DNA of 64,000 nt from Xylaria sp. FL1777 (GCA_022578965.1 MU400629.1:1-64000); one strand, 5' to 3'. Counted from the stretch's first letter, positions 46,425-57,968 are shown. Program-made: numbers and translations. Notes: a model not told the origin generated them from the sequence alone.

Positions 46425-47278
46425 GCATTAAACATAGACGTTGATCCTATACATACATTCAAGAAATCACTTCAGGTTTGGTGTTAGGGGCGTCGAAAGA
46501 CGTGATGAGTGAGGAGTAGTATAGGCTTATTGTACATAGTTACTTTTTTTGTATATATATTTACAAAACCCTAATTCACGAACTCTATCCGCGCTTACAT
46601 GTGCAGAACATATTTCAAAAACTCAGCTCGACCGCAAGATAAGAACTCAGCCGAGGACATTTCTCTTAGTGGGATTGGGTTCTGTGTCATGCACTCTATA
46701 TGCATCTTCTTAACACTGTTGCTCTCTCAGTGTGAATGCTATTAGGACGCAGATAAGACTAGCAAACGTATGGAGGGGCAATACTAGTTCTAAATCCAGC
46801 TCACCCCTTAAGTAGGGATGGGCTATGTAATTTTGTAGTATTAATAGAAATTATCCTAGGCTACATGGTCTCTTTCCTAGACCCATCGTGTTTTTGGGAT
46901 GTCAAACAGTAGTCTAAAGGAAACTGCGTTTAGAGGCCTGATCAATTTGCGCAGAGTAAGGTTATATTATGCAGGATAAAGCATAACCAATTTCACGCTG
47001 CGGAGCGTTAATGTTAAACCGCATCATATTATATTGAGAGTCCTTGGGCAATATAGTCCGGGCCGATTGATTATTCCTAGTTAACTCCCACGCCTAGGGA
47101 CAAAACGGCCATTTACCAACTGTCCTAGTTGTCTGAGATTGCAGAAGAAGCTCGGATAGTAGACCAGTCCCACGAACTAGGATCTCTCATTCTGTCAGGT
47201 GGTTTTAGTAAAGTCATTTTCAATCACGAAAGTAGTTAACTATCTAACCCAGCCCATCGATCTCCTATATGCGACGAG
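46425..47278. other. Intergenic, convergent 3' ends
   Basis: Spacer between the GH43 gene and the CBM1 gene. No gene or repeat of note. Confidence 0.5.
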
Positions 47279-48731
47279 TTACGCATTCGCGTGCGCATCG
47301 TTGTAGTAATGGATCTAAATATTTACTCGTCAGCAACAACACTAGCAGATTCCCACTTCCGCCATTCATAGGAGATAACCATGAAGAAAAGAATTCCATC
47401 TCACCGTCTGGTCAGAGCACCCGGCAGGCGTCTGGTACGCATATGCGCCAGTATTGATGAACAGCGCCTGACTTGCGCATACGAGCCACGCCGCGACATT
47501 TTGCCGCTTCACCTCGGGCGTGCTCCACGTGAGCGCATCGCCCTATATTTGGAATGCTGGAGTCAGTAATTTTCGCATGCGGTGAGAATTCTTTGTAGTT
47601 TTGGGAGCAAGAGCGGGATGTTCCAGACTGAGATATTCTAAAAGGGGGAGGGGGTTAAAAGGCTCCAGTGACTACTGACCTGCCACGCGAAGGCGCCGAA
47701 CGCGTTCGCTGTCGTGTTGAACCACGTCGCTAGCGTGCGCTGTGTGAAGTCCGCCGGCTTCTCAACCTGCAGGTACAGAGGCGTCGTACCTGTGTTGGCG
47801 ATGAGCTGTCCATCTGCTACCTTGTACTGCCCGGCTGTGAGGTAACTTTCTAGGATTGCTGTTCCGGGCGCGTTGGTCGGCTTCGTTTGTAGATACTTGT
47901 GGTAGTTTGGCTGCGCCACCGCTCGAATCCAATACCAGCCTGCTTGGAGTGTTGTCCCTGGGCCGGACTGGCGTTTGGACTTAGACGAGTCCGTGGTCGG
48001 GGGTAGGTCTGGGGATGGAACGGGATCCTGACGCACTCTGTCGTCGGTGAATGGCTCATCGGGAGTTAGCGTCGCAGTTGTGGTTTTACCCCCTGCGGGC
48101 GTTGTTACTGGGGGAAGTGTGGTGATAATAGTGGTAACTGATGGCGTTGTGCTAGTCGACTCTCCAGTGGTAGTAGTCTCTGAGGTGGTGGTAGTCTTTG
48201 GAGTGCTGGTTGTCTTTGAAGTGCTAGTTGTCTTTGACGTGCTGCTCGACTTTGAAGTACTGGTTGATTTTGAAGTACTAGTAGACTTTGAAGTACTAGA
48301 AGACTTTGAAGTGCTAGTCGACTTGACAGTACTAGTCTTCGAAGTGCTAGTTGTCTTTGAGGTCCGAGTCGTCGTAACGATAGTGGAAGACGGCTGACCT
48401 CCGCCGTTATCCCATGGTGTTTCGACACACTGCGAGTAATAAGGGCTGCCACCATTTGTGAGAATTAATATAAGCAGTATGAATGTAGCGCTACTGACTT
48501 CGTCCCATCGCTGTAGCATATTGCGGTCTTTGGGCACTTGGTAGGGCCCGTGTAGTTTATGCCACCACCTATACTGCATTAGCTTCAATTTCTTTCCGAT
48601 TATCCCCCTTTTTTCTCACCGGTATCACGTCACTTACATTGACCGTAAAGGCTTTGTGTCGTCTCGGCCCGGACATTGACCAAGGTTCCCAAAGTCACAA
48701 CGCTCAGTATGACGAATATCCGAGGCGACAT
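47279..48731 (-). CDS. Secreted CBM1 protein with conserved C-terminal domain
   Basis: Five exons on the minus strand: 48731-48638, 48568-48499, 48445-47680, 47542-47405 and 47314-47279, giving 367 residues in one frame. Signal peptide: residues 1-22 (MSPRIFVILSVVTLGTLVNVRA). A fungal-type cellulose-binding module follows (LYGQCGG, YTGPTKC, AICYSD, NPYYSQC), assembled only after splicing introns 1 and 2. Next is a 60-residue Ser/Thr/Lys linker, then an acidic part. A C-terminal domain of about 140 residues (AGWYWIRAV...YHKYLQT, ...GDALTWSTP, ...CSDQTIHYYND) has two cysteines and no catalytic motif I recognise. Similar CBM1 proteins of unknown function occur in plant-associated fungi. It should bind cellulose outside the cell; any activity is unknown. 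Confidence 0.8.
48190..48365 (-). repeat. Minisatellite coding the Ser/Thr/Lys linker
   Basis: Imperfect 18-base units (CTTTGAAGTACTAGTAGA type on the plus strand) repeated about nine times, each coding for STSKST or a variant. Likely to vary in length between isolates. Confidence 0.75.
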
Positions 48732-49479
48732 TTTCGGCCAGTACAGATCCAGAACCGTCTTTTGAATAAGAAGCTCTTAATAATAAATATTTACCGTCTT
48801 CTATCCGCTTGCATTCAAGTTAACTCACTCTTACAGACTTCAAAATGATGAGCTTACTGGATGACTACGGAAGGTCATAGTTAGATATATGCTGTGAATT
48901 ATCTATCAAGTCCAATCGAATCGGCGACGTTCCGTCCGTACCCCTAATAATAGAACACGGTGCGGCCGTTATTAATGATTGACTGATATGCAAGCCAGTA
49001 AATCGTCAGATCAGTGCTTCCCACTATGCAGGACGGCGAGAGCAGCCACTACTAAGCAGTCTAGATCTCCAAATTCACGGTAGCGAGGACCTAGATGACA
49101 AGGTAGAATTAATCAGTACACAGGTATCGTCGTACCCGAGAAGCGCAATAAGTAGTGTGGCCTTGGTTTCTCATTTAGGCTAATGATGGGCTGAAGATGC
49201 AGTCGGACAACCGGCCTGCCAAGAGATGGCCTGTGAACGGAAAACTAACATGGTTCAGATTCCTCGCTATATCGTGAGTAGGGTATAGTTGAAGAGTACT
49301 GAGAAAGATAAGAGACGGATTCAAGCTATCGCGTAGAACAAGGTATGTTAACGTATATTGGATTGATACTAATTATATCAAGCTGAATTGGTTATCTTAG
49401 GCCATGAAGAAAACTTCCGCATTGAACGATAGTCTCCCAAAATTAATAATTCAAGAAGCATCATCATAAATCGCGACAT
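48732..49479. other. Intergenic, CBM1 promoter side
   Basis: Upstream region of the CBM1 gene and 3' side of GH127. Holds a GGCTAAT site at 49178-49184. No gene. Confidence 0.5.
49178..49183 (+). promoter_or_regulatory. Candidate XlnR-type site (GGCTAA)
   Basis: GGCTAA about 450 bases before the CBM1 start codon. A 6-base match; expected by chance about every 2 kb. Confidence 0.2.
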
Positions 49480-51387
49480 TTATGCAGTAGTCGGAAGTGA
49501 GCCGGATACCGCCCAGTATACCACGTAATTGTAACCTTGAGCATCGTAGAATGGACTGAGAGTCACCGTTGCACCACCTGCCGTGGCGGTAAAGTCCAAG
49601 TTGGAGGTACTCTTACGCTTCAGAGTACTTAACACTAAGGTCGGGTTGGCGCTTAGAGAGGTACTGCCATAGTTGCCGGACAGTAATGTCGGCCCATATG
49701 CGACGGCAGCTATATTCTTATTATCGTTGGTGGGGATCAGCCTGAGGCTCAAAGGTAGCTTTATGACGACGGTATCTCCGGATTTCCAAGTGCGCGAGAT
49801 GGTGGCGTAAGATCCGGGAGTGGTTGTTATAGACTGCTGTTGGCCATTCACGGAGATCGTCGCCCCTGAGGTCCAGGACGGGATGCGTATTTTCATCGCC
49901 CAAGTGCCGGAGCCACCAATAGTCAATGTCGTAGTGTCACCAACTGGAAAATTTGTGGTTTGGGTCACCGTTACGCCACGTTGAGACCACGTTAGCTTTG
50001 AAGGGGTGAATAAATTCACATAGAGTGACGAAGAGTCGTAACCGTAGATCGAATCCATCAACTTCGTGTTTGTCTCGACGCCAGTTCCCTGACAACACCA
50101 GAAACTGCCATAGTCCGTTGACCACGTACCACCGCCCCAAGCCGGGCCAACGCCCCTTGTTGCTCCAGCATTCAAAGGCGTGAAATAAGTTATGTGCCCG
50201 TGGTTATCACTTGGGTTCTGCTGACCAAGCAAGTGATTCAGCAATGCGCGCTCGTAGAAATCAAAGTAGTTGGCAGAGGGGTTGGTCGCCCACAATTCTC
50301 TAGTCAACTTCAGCATGTTATAAGTATTGCAGCCCTCAGCAGTATCGTCGGTCAACCATCCGGCTATGGCATCGGAAGCATGAAAGTGCTCGGCCTGGCT
50401 GTTTCCACCTATGGCGTAAGAGTGGTGGTTAACAGTTATGTCCCACGCATTTCGAGCAATGTCGAGGTACCGTGACGTGCCGGTCTGTTTGTATTCGTGT
50501 GATGCGCCAATCCACTTGGGAACTTGGGTGTTGGCGTGGAGGCCGTCGAGTTTGTCTTGGTTGGCTGCCAGAGGGTCGAACACAGCTGCGTGGTCGAAAC
50601 GCTGGGCAACCGTCAACCACTGGCTATCGCCAGTCCAATAATAGATCTCGGCGAGTACATCGTTCATACCACCGAATTCCGTGTTCATGACGCTCTGCAT
50701 CTGGCTTGTACTCAGCTTGGCTGTTCGCTGGTTAACCCAACCTGCGAGGGAAAGTAGGACAGTCTTCGCATTAGAGTCCCCGATATGGCGCCATACGTCG
50801 AGAAGACCAGCCATGGTCTTGTGAATCACATAATACGGAACGTTGCCGTTGGTCAGCTTCCCAGTTTCCAAAAGAGTGAAATCAGACTCAGGGAAGCCGG
50901 AGAGGTAACCCGTTGCGAAGCCTGCGTTCGCATTGTTGGCTTGGCATTTCGCTAATTCAGCGACGAAATAAGTCGCTCTGTCCCGACATGTTGTGTCTTG
51001 AAGGGTTGCCCAACACTGAGCCCAGGCAGTGAGAAAATGACCCTGCACGTGCGATCGAAAAGGGAAAGTTGGGTCATCCCAGCCTCCATTTGACGATGCT
51101 CCGTTCGTCGATAATTTGTGGCTTGATCTGAACACATAAAGCAACCTTTCGAGATCAACCCATTTAATGTAAGTAAGTGTTCGATTTTGATTGTCAAGCC
51201 AGCGGCTATCAGTCAACTGGACTTGACCGAGGTCGAAGAAGTATGTTGAAACTCCTACTTCAGTGCGGGCCGGAGGCACAGCCACACCGTTTACGGGCGA
51301 GAAATTAACAAACAAAACTCCTATAAGAGTTATGCAAGTGATGAATTTGCCGAAGACATCTCGAGAACTACTTAGATTTCGAAACAT
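49480..51387 (-). CDS. Secreted GH127-type beta-L-arabinofuranosidase-like enzyme
   Basis: Single exon, 635 residues; the ATG at 51387 (MFRNLSSSR) is preferred over an upstream in-frame TTG. Signal peptide: a basic N-region, then a hydrophobic core to about residue 34 (ITCITLIGVLFVNFSPVNG). The body is the former DUF1680 family, an alpha/alpha barrel followed by beta domains. Residues that match the bacterial GH127 enzyme HypBA1 are visible: Glu351 and Cys353 in AEGCNTYNM and the Cys431-Cys432 pair in FWCCQGTG, which form the zinc site with a cysteine nucleophile. A glutamate in QAEHF (333) fits the acid/base. The enzyme would remove beta-L-arabinofuranose from plant glycoproteins or pectin. 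It is unusually intron-free for this window; horizontal origin is possible but not shown. Confidence 0.87.
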   Translation of the reverse strand: MFRNLSSSRDVFGKFITCITLIGVLFVNFSPVNGVAVPPARTEVGVSTYFFDLGQVQLTDSRWLDNQNRTLTYIKWVDLERLLYVFRSSHKLSTNGASSNGGWDDPTFPFRSHVQGHFLTAWAQCWATLQDTTCRDRATYFVAELAKCQANNANAGFATGYLSGFPESDFTLLETGKLTNGNVPYYVIHKTMAGLLDVWRHIGDSNAKTVLLSLAGWVNQRTAKLSTSQMQSVMNTEFGGMNDVLAEIYYWTGDSQWLTVAQRFDHAAVFDPLAANQDKLDGLHANTQVPKWIGASHEYKQTGTSRYLDIARNAWDITVNHHSYAIGGNSQAEHFHASDAIAGWLTDDTAEGCNTYNMLKLTRELWATNPSANYFDFYERALLNHLLGQQNPSDNHGHITYFTPLNAGATRGVGPAWGGGTWSTDYGSFWCCQGTGVETNTKLMDSIYGYDSSSLYVNLFTPSKLTWSQRGVTVTQTTNFPVGDTTTLTIGGSGTWAMKIRIPSWTSGATISVNGQQQSITTTPGSYATISRTWKSGDTVVIKLPLSLRLIPTNDNKNIAAVAYGPTLLSGNYGSTSLSANPTLVLSTLKRKSTSNLDFTATAGGATVTLSPFYDAQGYNYVVYWAVSGSLPTTA

Positions 51388-53400
51388 CTTGAAGATAACC
51401 CTCAATGTAGTAGACGAAGACTATCGAGAATGATGCTATAATATTGAGACTTACACCAAAACTAGTAGATGATCTTGAGGTACTATATACGCTTTTACTT
51501 CCCAGAGGTAGTAGAGAAACTGGCTGGGCTTTTTTCGCCTACCAGGAACCAGGATGAAGGCTTGAACAACCAACTAAGCAACTTAGGCGCGAGACTAAGT
51601 AGTTGTCACATCCCACTCATCTCGGCGGGCCAAGTATATCCACGAGTCGGTATCAATGTATCCTTAAGCTCGAAGTCGAGAAATCAGTTAGTGGTCGATC
51701 CCCCGCATCGTGGTAGCCATCACCATTTCGCTACTCCACCAAGGAGGTGGCATTCGAATCATAGGGTATGTGTTAAGGAGGACCCCATTGGCGCGCATAA
51801 CCCAGATGCGACCCAAGCCTAAAAGCCGGCCGGGACTTGGATGACCAACGTCCCCAAGCGCGATAATGTGACTATGGTATACGAGTTAACTTAGCAATAG
51901 ATAGGAGACATGGCAGGTAATTCGTGGAAACAATTACTATCTACTCGAAAGATAATTAACCTTTTAAGAATGAACTAACCCCATTTTATTGGTCGCATAG
52001 CGATAAAAAGGGGGCATGGGAAAAGAACCTTAGAATCAAGTTTAGCCGAACCCATGAAATGCTAGTAGTGAAATTCGGATGCGCCATAAGCAGCTTATGC
52101 GTATTAGAAGGCTTACACGTGCATTTGTGAGACTGTGGATGCTTAATTACTCAAAATTTATCTGCCTTATGAGGCTGGGTTCAGGGACGAGGAACATAAT
52201 TGGTAGACTTGAATTGAGGCAGGATATTATAGTTAAATCTATCGCATTCATAAAGAAAAAAAAAAAGAAATAGGAAGAACCTAGTAATTTTCTTGTATTT
52301 TCTAGTCTACGCATCCTGGGGCAAAATGAGTTAAATCTTAATTGGAATTATAACTACGCTTCTTGTTAACGAATCAGAGTCTGTAGATATAGATAGTTAT
52401 GCTAGCTATAAGCAAAACCTTCAAACTCCTCAAAATCAAAATGCTGGGGAGCTTCAGCTGCTGTGCTAGAAATCAGTATAGAAAATGGGCTGGGATGTAT
52501 AGAATCGATACTATAATGGATGGCATAAGACTTGCCTCTTCGGCTAAGATAAAGGTAGTAGCGAATATGTAAGTGACACAAAGAGCAGGCTACCGTAGAA
52601 GAAATTTGAATACGGATAGCTTGCAAGAGCTTAAACTAAAGGATATGTCTATTTGTGCGTAGTGGCTGGGAAATAGCTGGCTCCCCGTCTCCTAGGAATA
52701 GAGATGCGTTTTTCTTGAGTTCTTTTTCAAGAGACTACGACGGGCTGGCCGTCAATGAGCGACCATGACGGGGCAAAAAAAAAAGGCCACACAAAACGCG
52801 AGTAAGACATAGCATACTCTATGGCAGCAACGGCCGCACCAGCCGATTTGCTCGAATACCTCGTGCTATTGGCAGCAAGTGCTGAATTTAATGTCTGCCA
52901 GAGGTTGAGACAGGCAAACACTAGGCCCTAATGTTTGCGGGTAATGCCGAAAACTCCAGCAGTCACAAGGACGTTATTTGGGGGTCGTGCCTAAGGCTGA
53001 GTGTGGAAAGTTCTTCGGTGTCCTCCCGAGCCCGGAGGGAACTAGTCCCAAGAGGCCCACCCAAAGGTGTACTTCGGCGAAAAATAACCAAACAGCAATG
53101 CTCATTATCAAGGCCGTATCCGCGGAGAAGCCGAGCGCCGCGTGTCCACAGTCAGGCTGGCGGGCTTTAGGTCCCTAAGCATGCCTTCTTGGGCGAACCT
53201 GTTGCGACGCGCCGCTAGATCCATCTTCGTTCGACTTGCACAACAATGTCAGTTCCTGTTTCCGCAAGATTCGCGAAATAATGGGAGTAGTCGATCATGG
53301 AATCTAGATAACAATTGATGACATAAGTTCTGTTCGATTAACTGGATAACTCCAATCGGACCTGTGCTTAAGCCCCCATTCCTAAACCTCGACCTCCCCT
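51388..53400. other. Gene-poor 2-kb stretch
   Basis: Promoter of GH127 and then nothing recognisable. Poly-A near 52254-52269; a GGCTAAA site on the minus strand at 52041-52047. Short frames near 52727-53178 lack features. Confidence 0.5.
52041..52047 (-). promoter_or_regulatory. Candidate XlnR-type site (GGCTAAA)
   Basis: Reads CGGCTAAA on the minus strand, in the sense of the GH127 gene, 654 bases before its ATG. Weak on its own. Confidence 0.3.
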
Positions 53401-54120
53401 TCAGAGCTTTCCAGCCGACCTCATACCTTTCTCCCCATCCACAAGGACACACCAACCCTCGCTCCCGACACCGCCCTCGCCAGCGATGACGTCACCCGCA
53501 TACCCGTCGGTGTCCTTGCCGCGGGCGAACCTGATTACCTCATCGTCGAAGGTGCCCGGCTGTAGCCAGATGGCGGGGATGCCGACGCGCTTGGCCTCCT
53601 TCAGGATCTCGAGCGTCACCGGGGGCGGCGTGATCACGGATAGCGACGTGTGTGTCGGGTCCGACAGCTCAGAGACCGACTTCACCGTCGCGTGCTCTCC
53701 ATAGCGCGTGGTGATGGATGGCGCCGGGTTGATGGGATATACTGGCAACTTGTGGTCTTTATACCAGACAAATACTAGATTTTAAAAGGATTAGTTAGCT
53801 GGGATGATTTAGGCTAAGGGATATCGTGTATGTGAGAGTGGATGTGGGTGGTGAGTGTAGTACTTCAAAAATAACTAAAGGAAAGGGATTTCTTATTGGA
53901 GATCCTAAAATGCTAAAAGACACTAGAAAAGAAACCCCCCTCGCAACCACATCATCAACTCATCTCCGTAATGTTGGAGTGTAGATGTACGACGGCGTGT
54001 AAGTAAAGAGCAGGGACATGACTTACCCTTGTGTCCGAACTTGGCCGGATTCGAGCTCGCGCCGACGACGGCGAACTGCGGGGAGGAGAAGAATGCCTGG
54101 ACGCTAGCCTCGGTCGTCAT
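53401..54120 (-). CDS. CoA-binding domain protein (YccU-like)
   Basis: Two exons on the minus strand: 54120-54027 and 53774-53401, with a 252-base intron, giving 155 residues. Start MTTEASVQAFF. The CoA_binding_2 Rossmann pattern is present: FAVVGASSNPAKFGHKVFVWY, then LPVYPINP, then SVITPPPVTLEILKEAKRVGIPAIWLQPGT. The histidine in FGHK and the WLQPG turn are typical of YccU relatives, which bind CoA or nucleotide; no enzymatic role is established. No targeting signal. The splice joins HK to VFVWY exactly as in relatives. Confidence 0.87.
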
Positions 54121-54665
54121 CTTGACCTTATGGTACCTGGAAGAAGATTGGATAGTCTTGGTTTTTGGTGATATGCGAGATAGGACAAAAGGGCGCATGT
54201 ACACTAGGTAGGTTAATCTCGTGCAGTTCAGGTATTTTGCCTTGGTAGGGTGGGTGGTACGGCTGACTTTGAGGCTTTTGAGTAGGTATGTATGTAGGTA
54301 GGTACCTGTTTAATGTCGTGCATCTGCAAGCACTTTGATCTACTACATATACGAGTAGGTAATTACACTTAGCTTCTTCGTGGAGGGGCAAAGACAAACC
54401 CCGCTGATCCACCCTGTTCGGAGTGGTGCCGCTGGTCCCGGACGGAGAGCCCCGATCATCAATTCCGAACGAATGCCTTGAGAAGCTAGTGTTGCGCCGA
54501 GAACAGGCCGGTTTTCTTTTTATTCCAACACTATATAACTAACGCTATATTAATTCATCTTTTCTAACCCTCACATGTTTCCGTCTCTATTCATAGAGAT
54601 TTCTGTGTACCGACGTTTAAGGTTCAGTCTGTTTTCTCATCCAGCCCTCATCATTCCTCTCCGCA
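54121..54665. other. Divergent promoter region
   Basis: Between the CoA-binding protein and the methyltransferase. Contains a TAGGTATGTATGTAGGTAGGTACC tract at about 54282-54307 split over TAGGTA units. No gene. Confidence 0.5.
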
Positions 54666-55646
54666 ATGGCGACATTTGCGCAAGTAGTCCCCCCCCGGAC
54701 CACCAATCACACGATGCCGCAAGGGGCATATTGCTAATCCATCTGCAGTCGCTCGACCTTCTCCGCAACGGCATATGCTGCATTCCGACCCACATACCCG
54801 GCGTCGCTCTTCCGCACCGTGCTGGATTTCCACCAGCTACCGCTTGCGGGGAATGAAACGACGCTGCTAGACATAGGTTGCGGTCATGGCCTCATCGCAC
54901 GGGCCATGAGTCCGCAGTTTCAGCGCGTGATTGCCCTCGATCCGTCGGCTGGCATGGTCAAGCAGGCGCGTCACATGACAGATGATGCTAAGATTGGTTT
55001 TCACGAAGGCCGGGCTGAGGATCTGTCGGCGCTCGTGGGTCCCGCGTCCGTCGATATCGCGGTATCGGGCCAGGCTGCCCATTGGTTTGATTACAACGTA
55101 GTGTGGCGGGAGCTGGCACGCGCGATTAAGCCGGGTGGCACGATTGCGTTCTGGGGGTACGTGGATGGCGTTCTCGAGGGTTACAAAGAGGCTACGGCGG
55201 TGATGGAGAAATTCGTCTACGGATCCGGCGAGGTCGCGCCGGGGGTAGAGGGCATGGGGCCGTACTGGGAACAGCCCGGGCGGAATATACTGAGGGGTCT
55301 ACTCCGTTCCGTGGAAGTGCCTGAGGATCACTGGAAGGATGTGACGAGGATCTCTCACCAGCCAGGGAAGCAGGAGGACCCCGAGGATGTAGCTTGGCTG
55401 AAGAAGAGGATGACTTTGGGAGAGGTTGAGGCGTATACGCGAACATCTAGCTGCTATAGTGGTTGGAAAGATGCACATCCTGAAACGAAGAGCAGAGCCG
55501 AGGGTGGAGATGGCGATGTGGTGGATATTATGTGGGATCACATAATTGCTACTACGCCGGAGTGGAAGGCGATGGGCAAGCAATGGAGGGAAGCCGAGGT
55601 CGTTAATGATTGGGGCACTTATATCATCATGGCCAGAAGGAAGTAA
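54666..55646 (+). CDS. Class I SAM methyltransferase with GC-AG intron
   Basis: Two exons: 54666-54679 (14 bases) and 54749-55646, giving 303 residues. The intron 54680-54748 begins GCAAGT, the classic GC donor, and ends CAG with a GCTAAT branch site. GT donors nearby (54684, 54687) give the wrong phase, while the GC donor yields MATFARSTFSATAYAAF, which fits this family's start. SAM motif I is LLDIGCGHG (44-52); the motif IV region is VDIAVSGQAAHWFD. It resembles fungal Crg1/trans-aconitate-type methyltransferases (Methyltransf_11), which act on small organic acids or lipids. Substrate unknown; likely cytosolic. No biosynthetic gene is adjacent. Confidence 0.83.
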
Positions 55647-57311
55647 GAAAATATCCTTAATAATCTTAATGTAAGTATATATATGATTTGGCGGAGTAAG
55701 TTATTTTATTCGGCATTCACGATTGGTGAGGTTGGTTAGGTAATTATCAAATGTAATAGTATATGGCTACTGAACGCGCTAGTTTTGATAGCAGATCGAA
55801 ACAACATGTTATATACCGTAGTTCTACATGGGCCTTAGGTAAAAGAGGCATTCTAAAGTGGTACATGAGAAGGATGATATGACTCTAATGTTGAGATGCA
55901 AGGAGTGTTGTAGTCTTGCTATAGTACCGCTCGGTTCTGTTCATGATTCCGTATCCTACGCCATATCCTAGGACTGCATGACGGGGAATACTTACAGACC
56001 ACACATGAATACGCATTTCTTATATTTGTCTGGAGCTCAAGGCATTTCAGGCTAGTTTCATGACAAAGTGTAGGCTATAGCACTGGTGTAGAGAATGATG
56101 GGCGCATACAGAATGCTGCTTGAAAAATTGTTAGGACACCGAGGGTTCTAGAAGTCATGTAAGCAGACTGAACGCATTACGTCAAGATGTGCCTAGCACC
56201 CCAACCCCTCTTGGATTGGGTTCTAAGGATTTTAGATACCATATAACCAAATACGCATAAAAATGACACTACTAATTGACGCTCTATAGCAGTAGTTGTC
56301 TCAATGCAGCATACCGTGTACAGAGTGTGCCTTTAGATGAGGCTTGTTGTGGGAGGTCTTGGAGATAGGCCTCAAAGGATCAATGGCTAAGATCTTGTAA
56401 GTGGTGTCTTCAATTTGCGCTTGAGGAGCACCCCTTTTATTCCACAGTAGTTAAATATACATACAAACAGGGAATTGTTGCTAAAGATCAGATACAGGAT
56501 GTAATATGGTATCAAAAAGGTCATACCCCCCAAAATAGGAATTGTGCCAGAGTCGTTCATTGGTGGTAGCTGGTTGCTATGGCAATTTCTTTTGCCCCAC
56601 CAAGTAACAGCGCATAGACTCTAAGTTGGCTCAGCCTAAACTTAGTTGGTTCATCCCGGCCAGCAAGCTGGTTTCAATTTTATTTCAATCATGTTTTCCT
56701 CTCCTTCTTTCCTTTAATCTGACCGCAACAAACACGATTTCGAACCTATCGTCTCCTGCCAGACAGAACTCCCTGATCTCTACACGTTACCGGTTACCGC
56801 TCCAATAGCACCTTCAGCAACGTTCACATACCTTCACGCACCTTCACAATGGTAAGTGGTTCAATTTCCTGTTCCTGATTCGTCCCTCGGCTACACCAGG
56901 TAAACACGGCGCCCCTCGCAGCCCCTATACCCCCGGTTTAGCAGTAGCGCGCCGCCGTTGGCTCCTGCAGCGCTTCCGAAAGCAGAGCCAGTGAGGAGGC
57001 GAAGAGCGCTGCTTGGTGGCAGCAGCGACAACGAAAAGAGAAGCTGGAGCGAGCCCGCCAATTGCTGCCGCCGAATGGCCTAGCCCGGCCCCCGAATTCG
57101 TCATCGCAACTAGCATTTCTTTTCCTCCTTTTCGCTAAAACCACTACATCGACATCGTCAACAACAACCATCACCTTGGTCGCAAACTACGTTTTCACAA
57201 GCTGCCCTGCACCTTGCGCAATTCCCTCATTGCACCGATTGTTGCTCCGTTACACGCATTTGCTACTACATTGCTGCTCAATACACACGATAGACATTAA
57301 TCTCAAGCATC
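55647..57311. other. Intergenic and long 5' leader of light-chain gene
   Basis: No gene. The right part (56630-57311) is likely the 5' UTR of the light-chain gene, with a GTAAGT donor right after an ATG at 56849-56851 and a candidate UTR intron. Confidence 0.5.
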
Positions 57312-57968
57312 ATGGCCACTAATTATGAAAATCACCAGGCTTCTACCAACTACAAGGAGGCTTTTTCTCTATTCGACAAGCGAGGAAATGGTCGCGTCAC
57401 CCTCGACAGCCTAGGCGACCTTCTGCGTGCCTGTGGCCAGAATCCAACCCTCGCTGAAATCAGAGATCTGGAGAGAAGTGTGGGTGGAGAATGTGAGTAG
57501 TCGCCTTGTTTGGACTGACATTACGAAGTCCCGCCAACTTCCTTTCTTCTGAGGGATTGGAGTGGATTCTATACCTTTAATCCCGCACCCGTGCTGATGC
57601 GACTCTTTTCCGCAGTTGATTTCGAGACTTTCTCCAAGGTCCTCAATCGGCCCGGTGGATTCCGCGACCCTGGTGAGCCTGAAGAGTATTGCCGCGGTTT
57701 CCAAGTTTTCGACAAAGACATGACCGGCTTCATCGGCGTTGGACAACTCAAATACATCTTGACAAACCTTGGCGAGAAGATGACGGACGAGGAGGTAGAC
57801 GAGCTGCTGAAAGCAGTGGACACGAGCTCAGGACAGGTCAACTATACCGGTAAGTACAATGCATTCAGTATCTTGCGCTGCCTGCCTCTATTTCCGCATG
57901 TGTAGCGCATGTGCCGAATGGAGTCTAACAAGGTATTAGATCTCGTACGAACCATTCTCGCCAACTAA
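57312..57968 (+). CDS. Myosin essential light chain (Cdc4/Mlc1 type)
   Basis: Three exons: 57312-57492, 57616-57849 and 57940-57968, giving 147 residues. It has the calmodulin fold with EF-hand-like repeats, but most calcium ligands are lost. Loop 1 reads DKRGNGRVTLDS and loop 3 DKDMTGFIGVGQ, so it probably binds the IQ motifs of myosin without calcium. NRPGGFRDPGEPEEYCRGFQVFDKD and LGEKMTDEEVDELL are hallmarks of fungal Cdc4/Mlc1, an essential light chain of type II and V myosins used in the contractile ring. An alternative first exon is possible: ATG followed directly by GTAAGT at 56852, spliced to about 57284, would add a few residues in frame. Confidence 0.87.
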
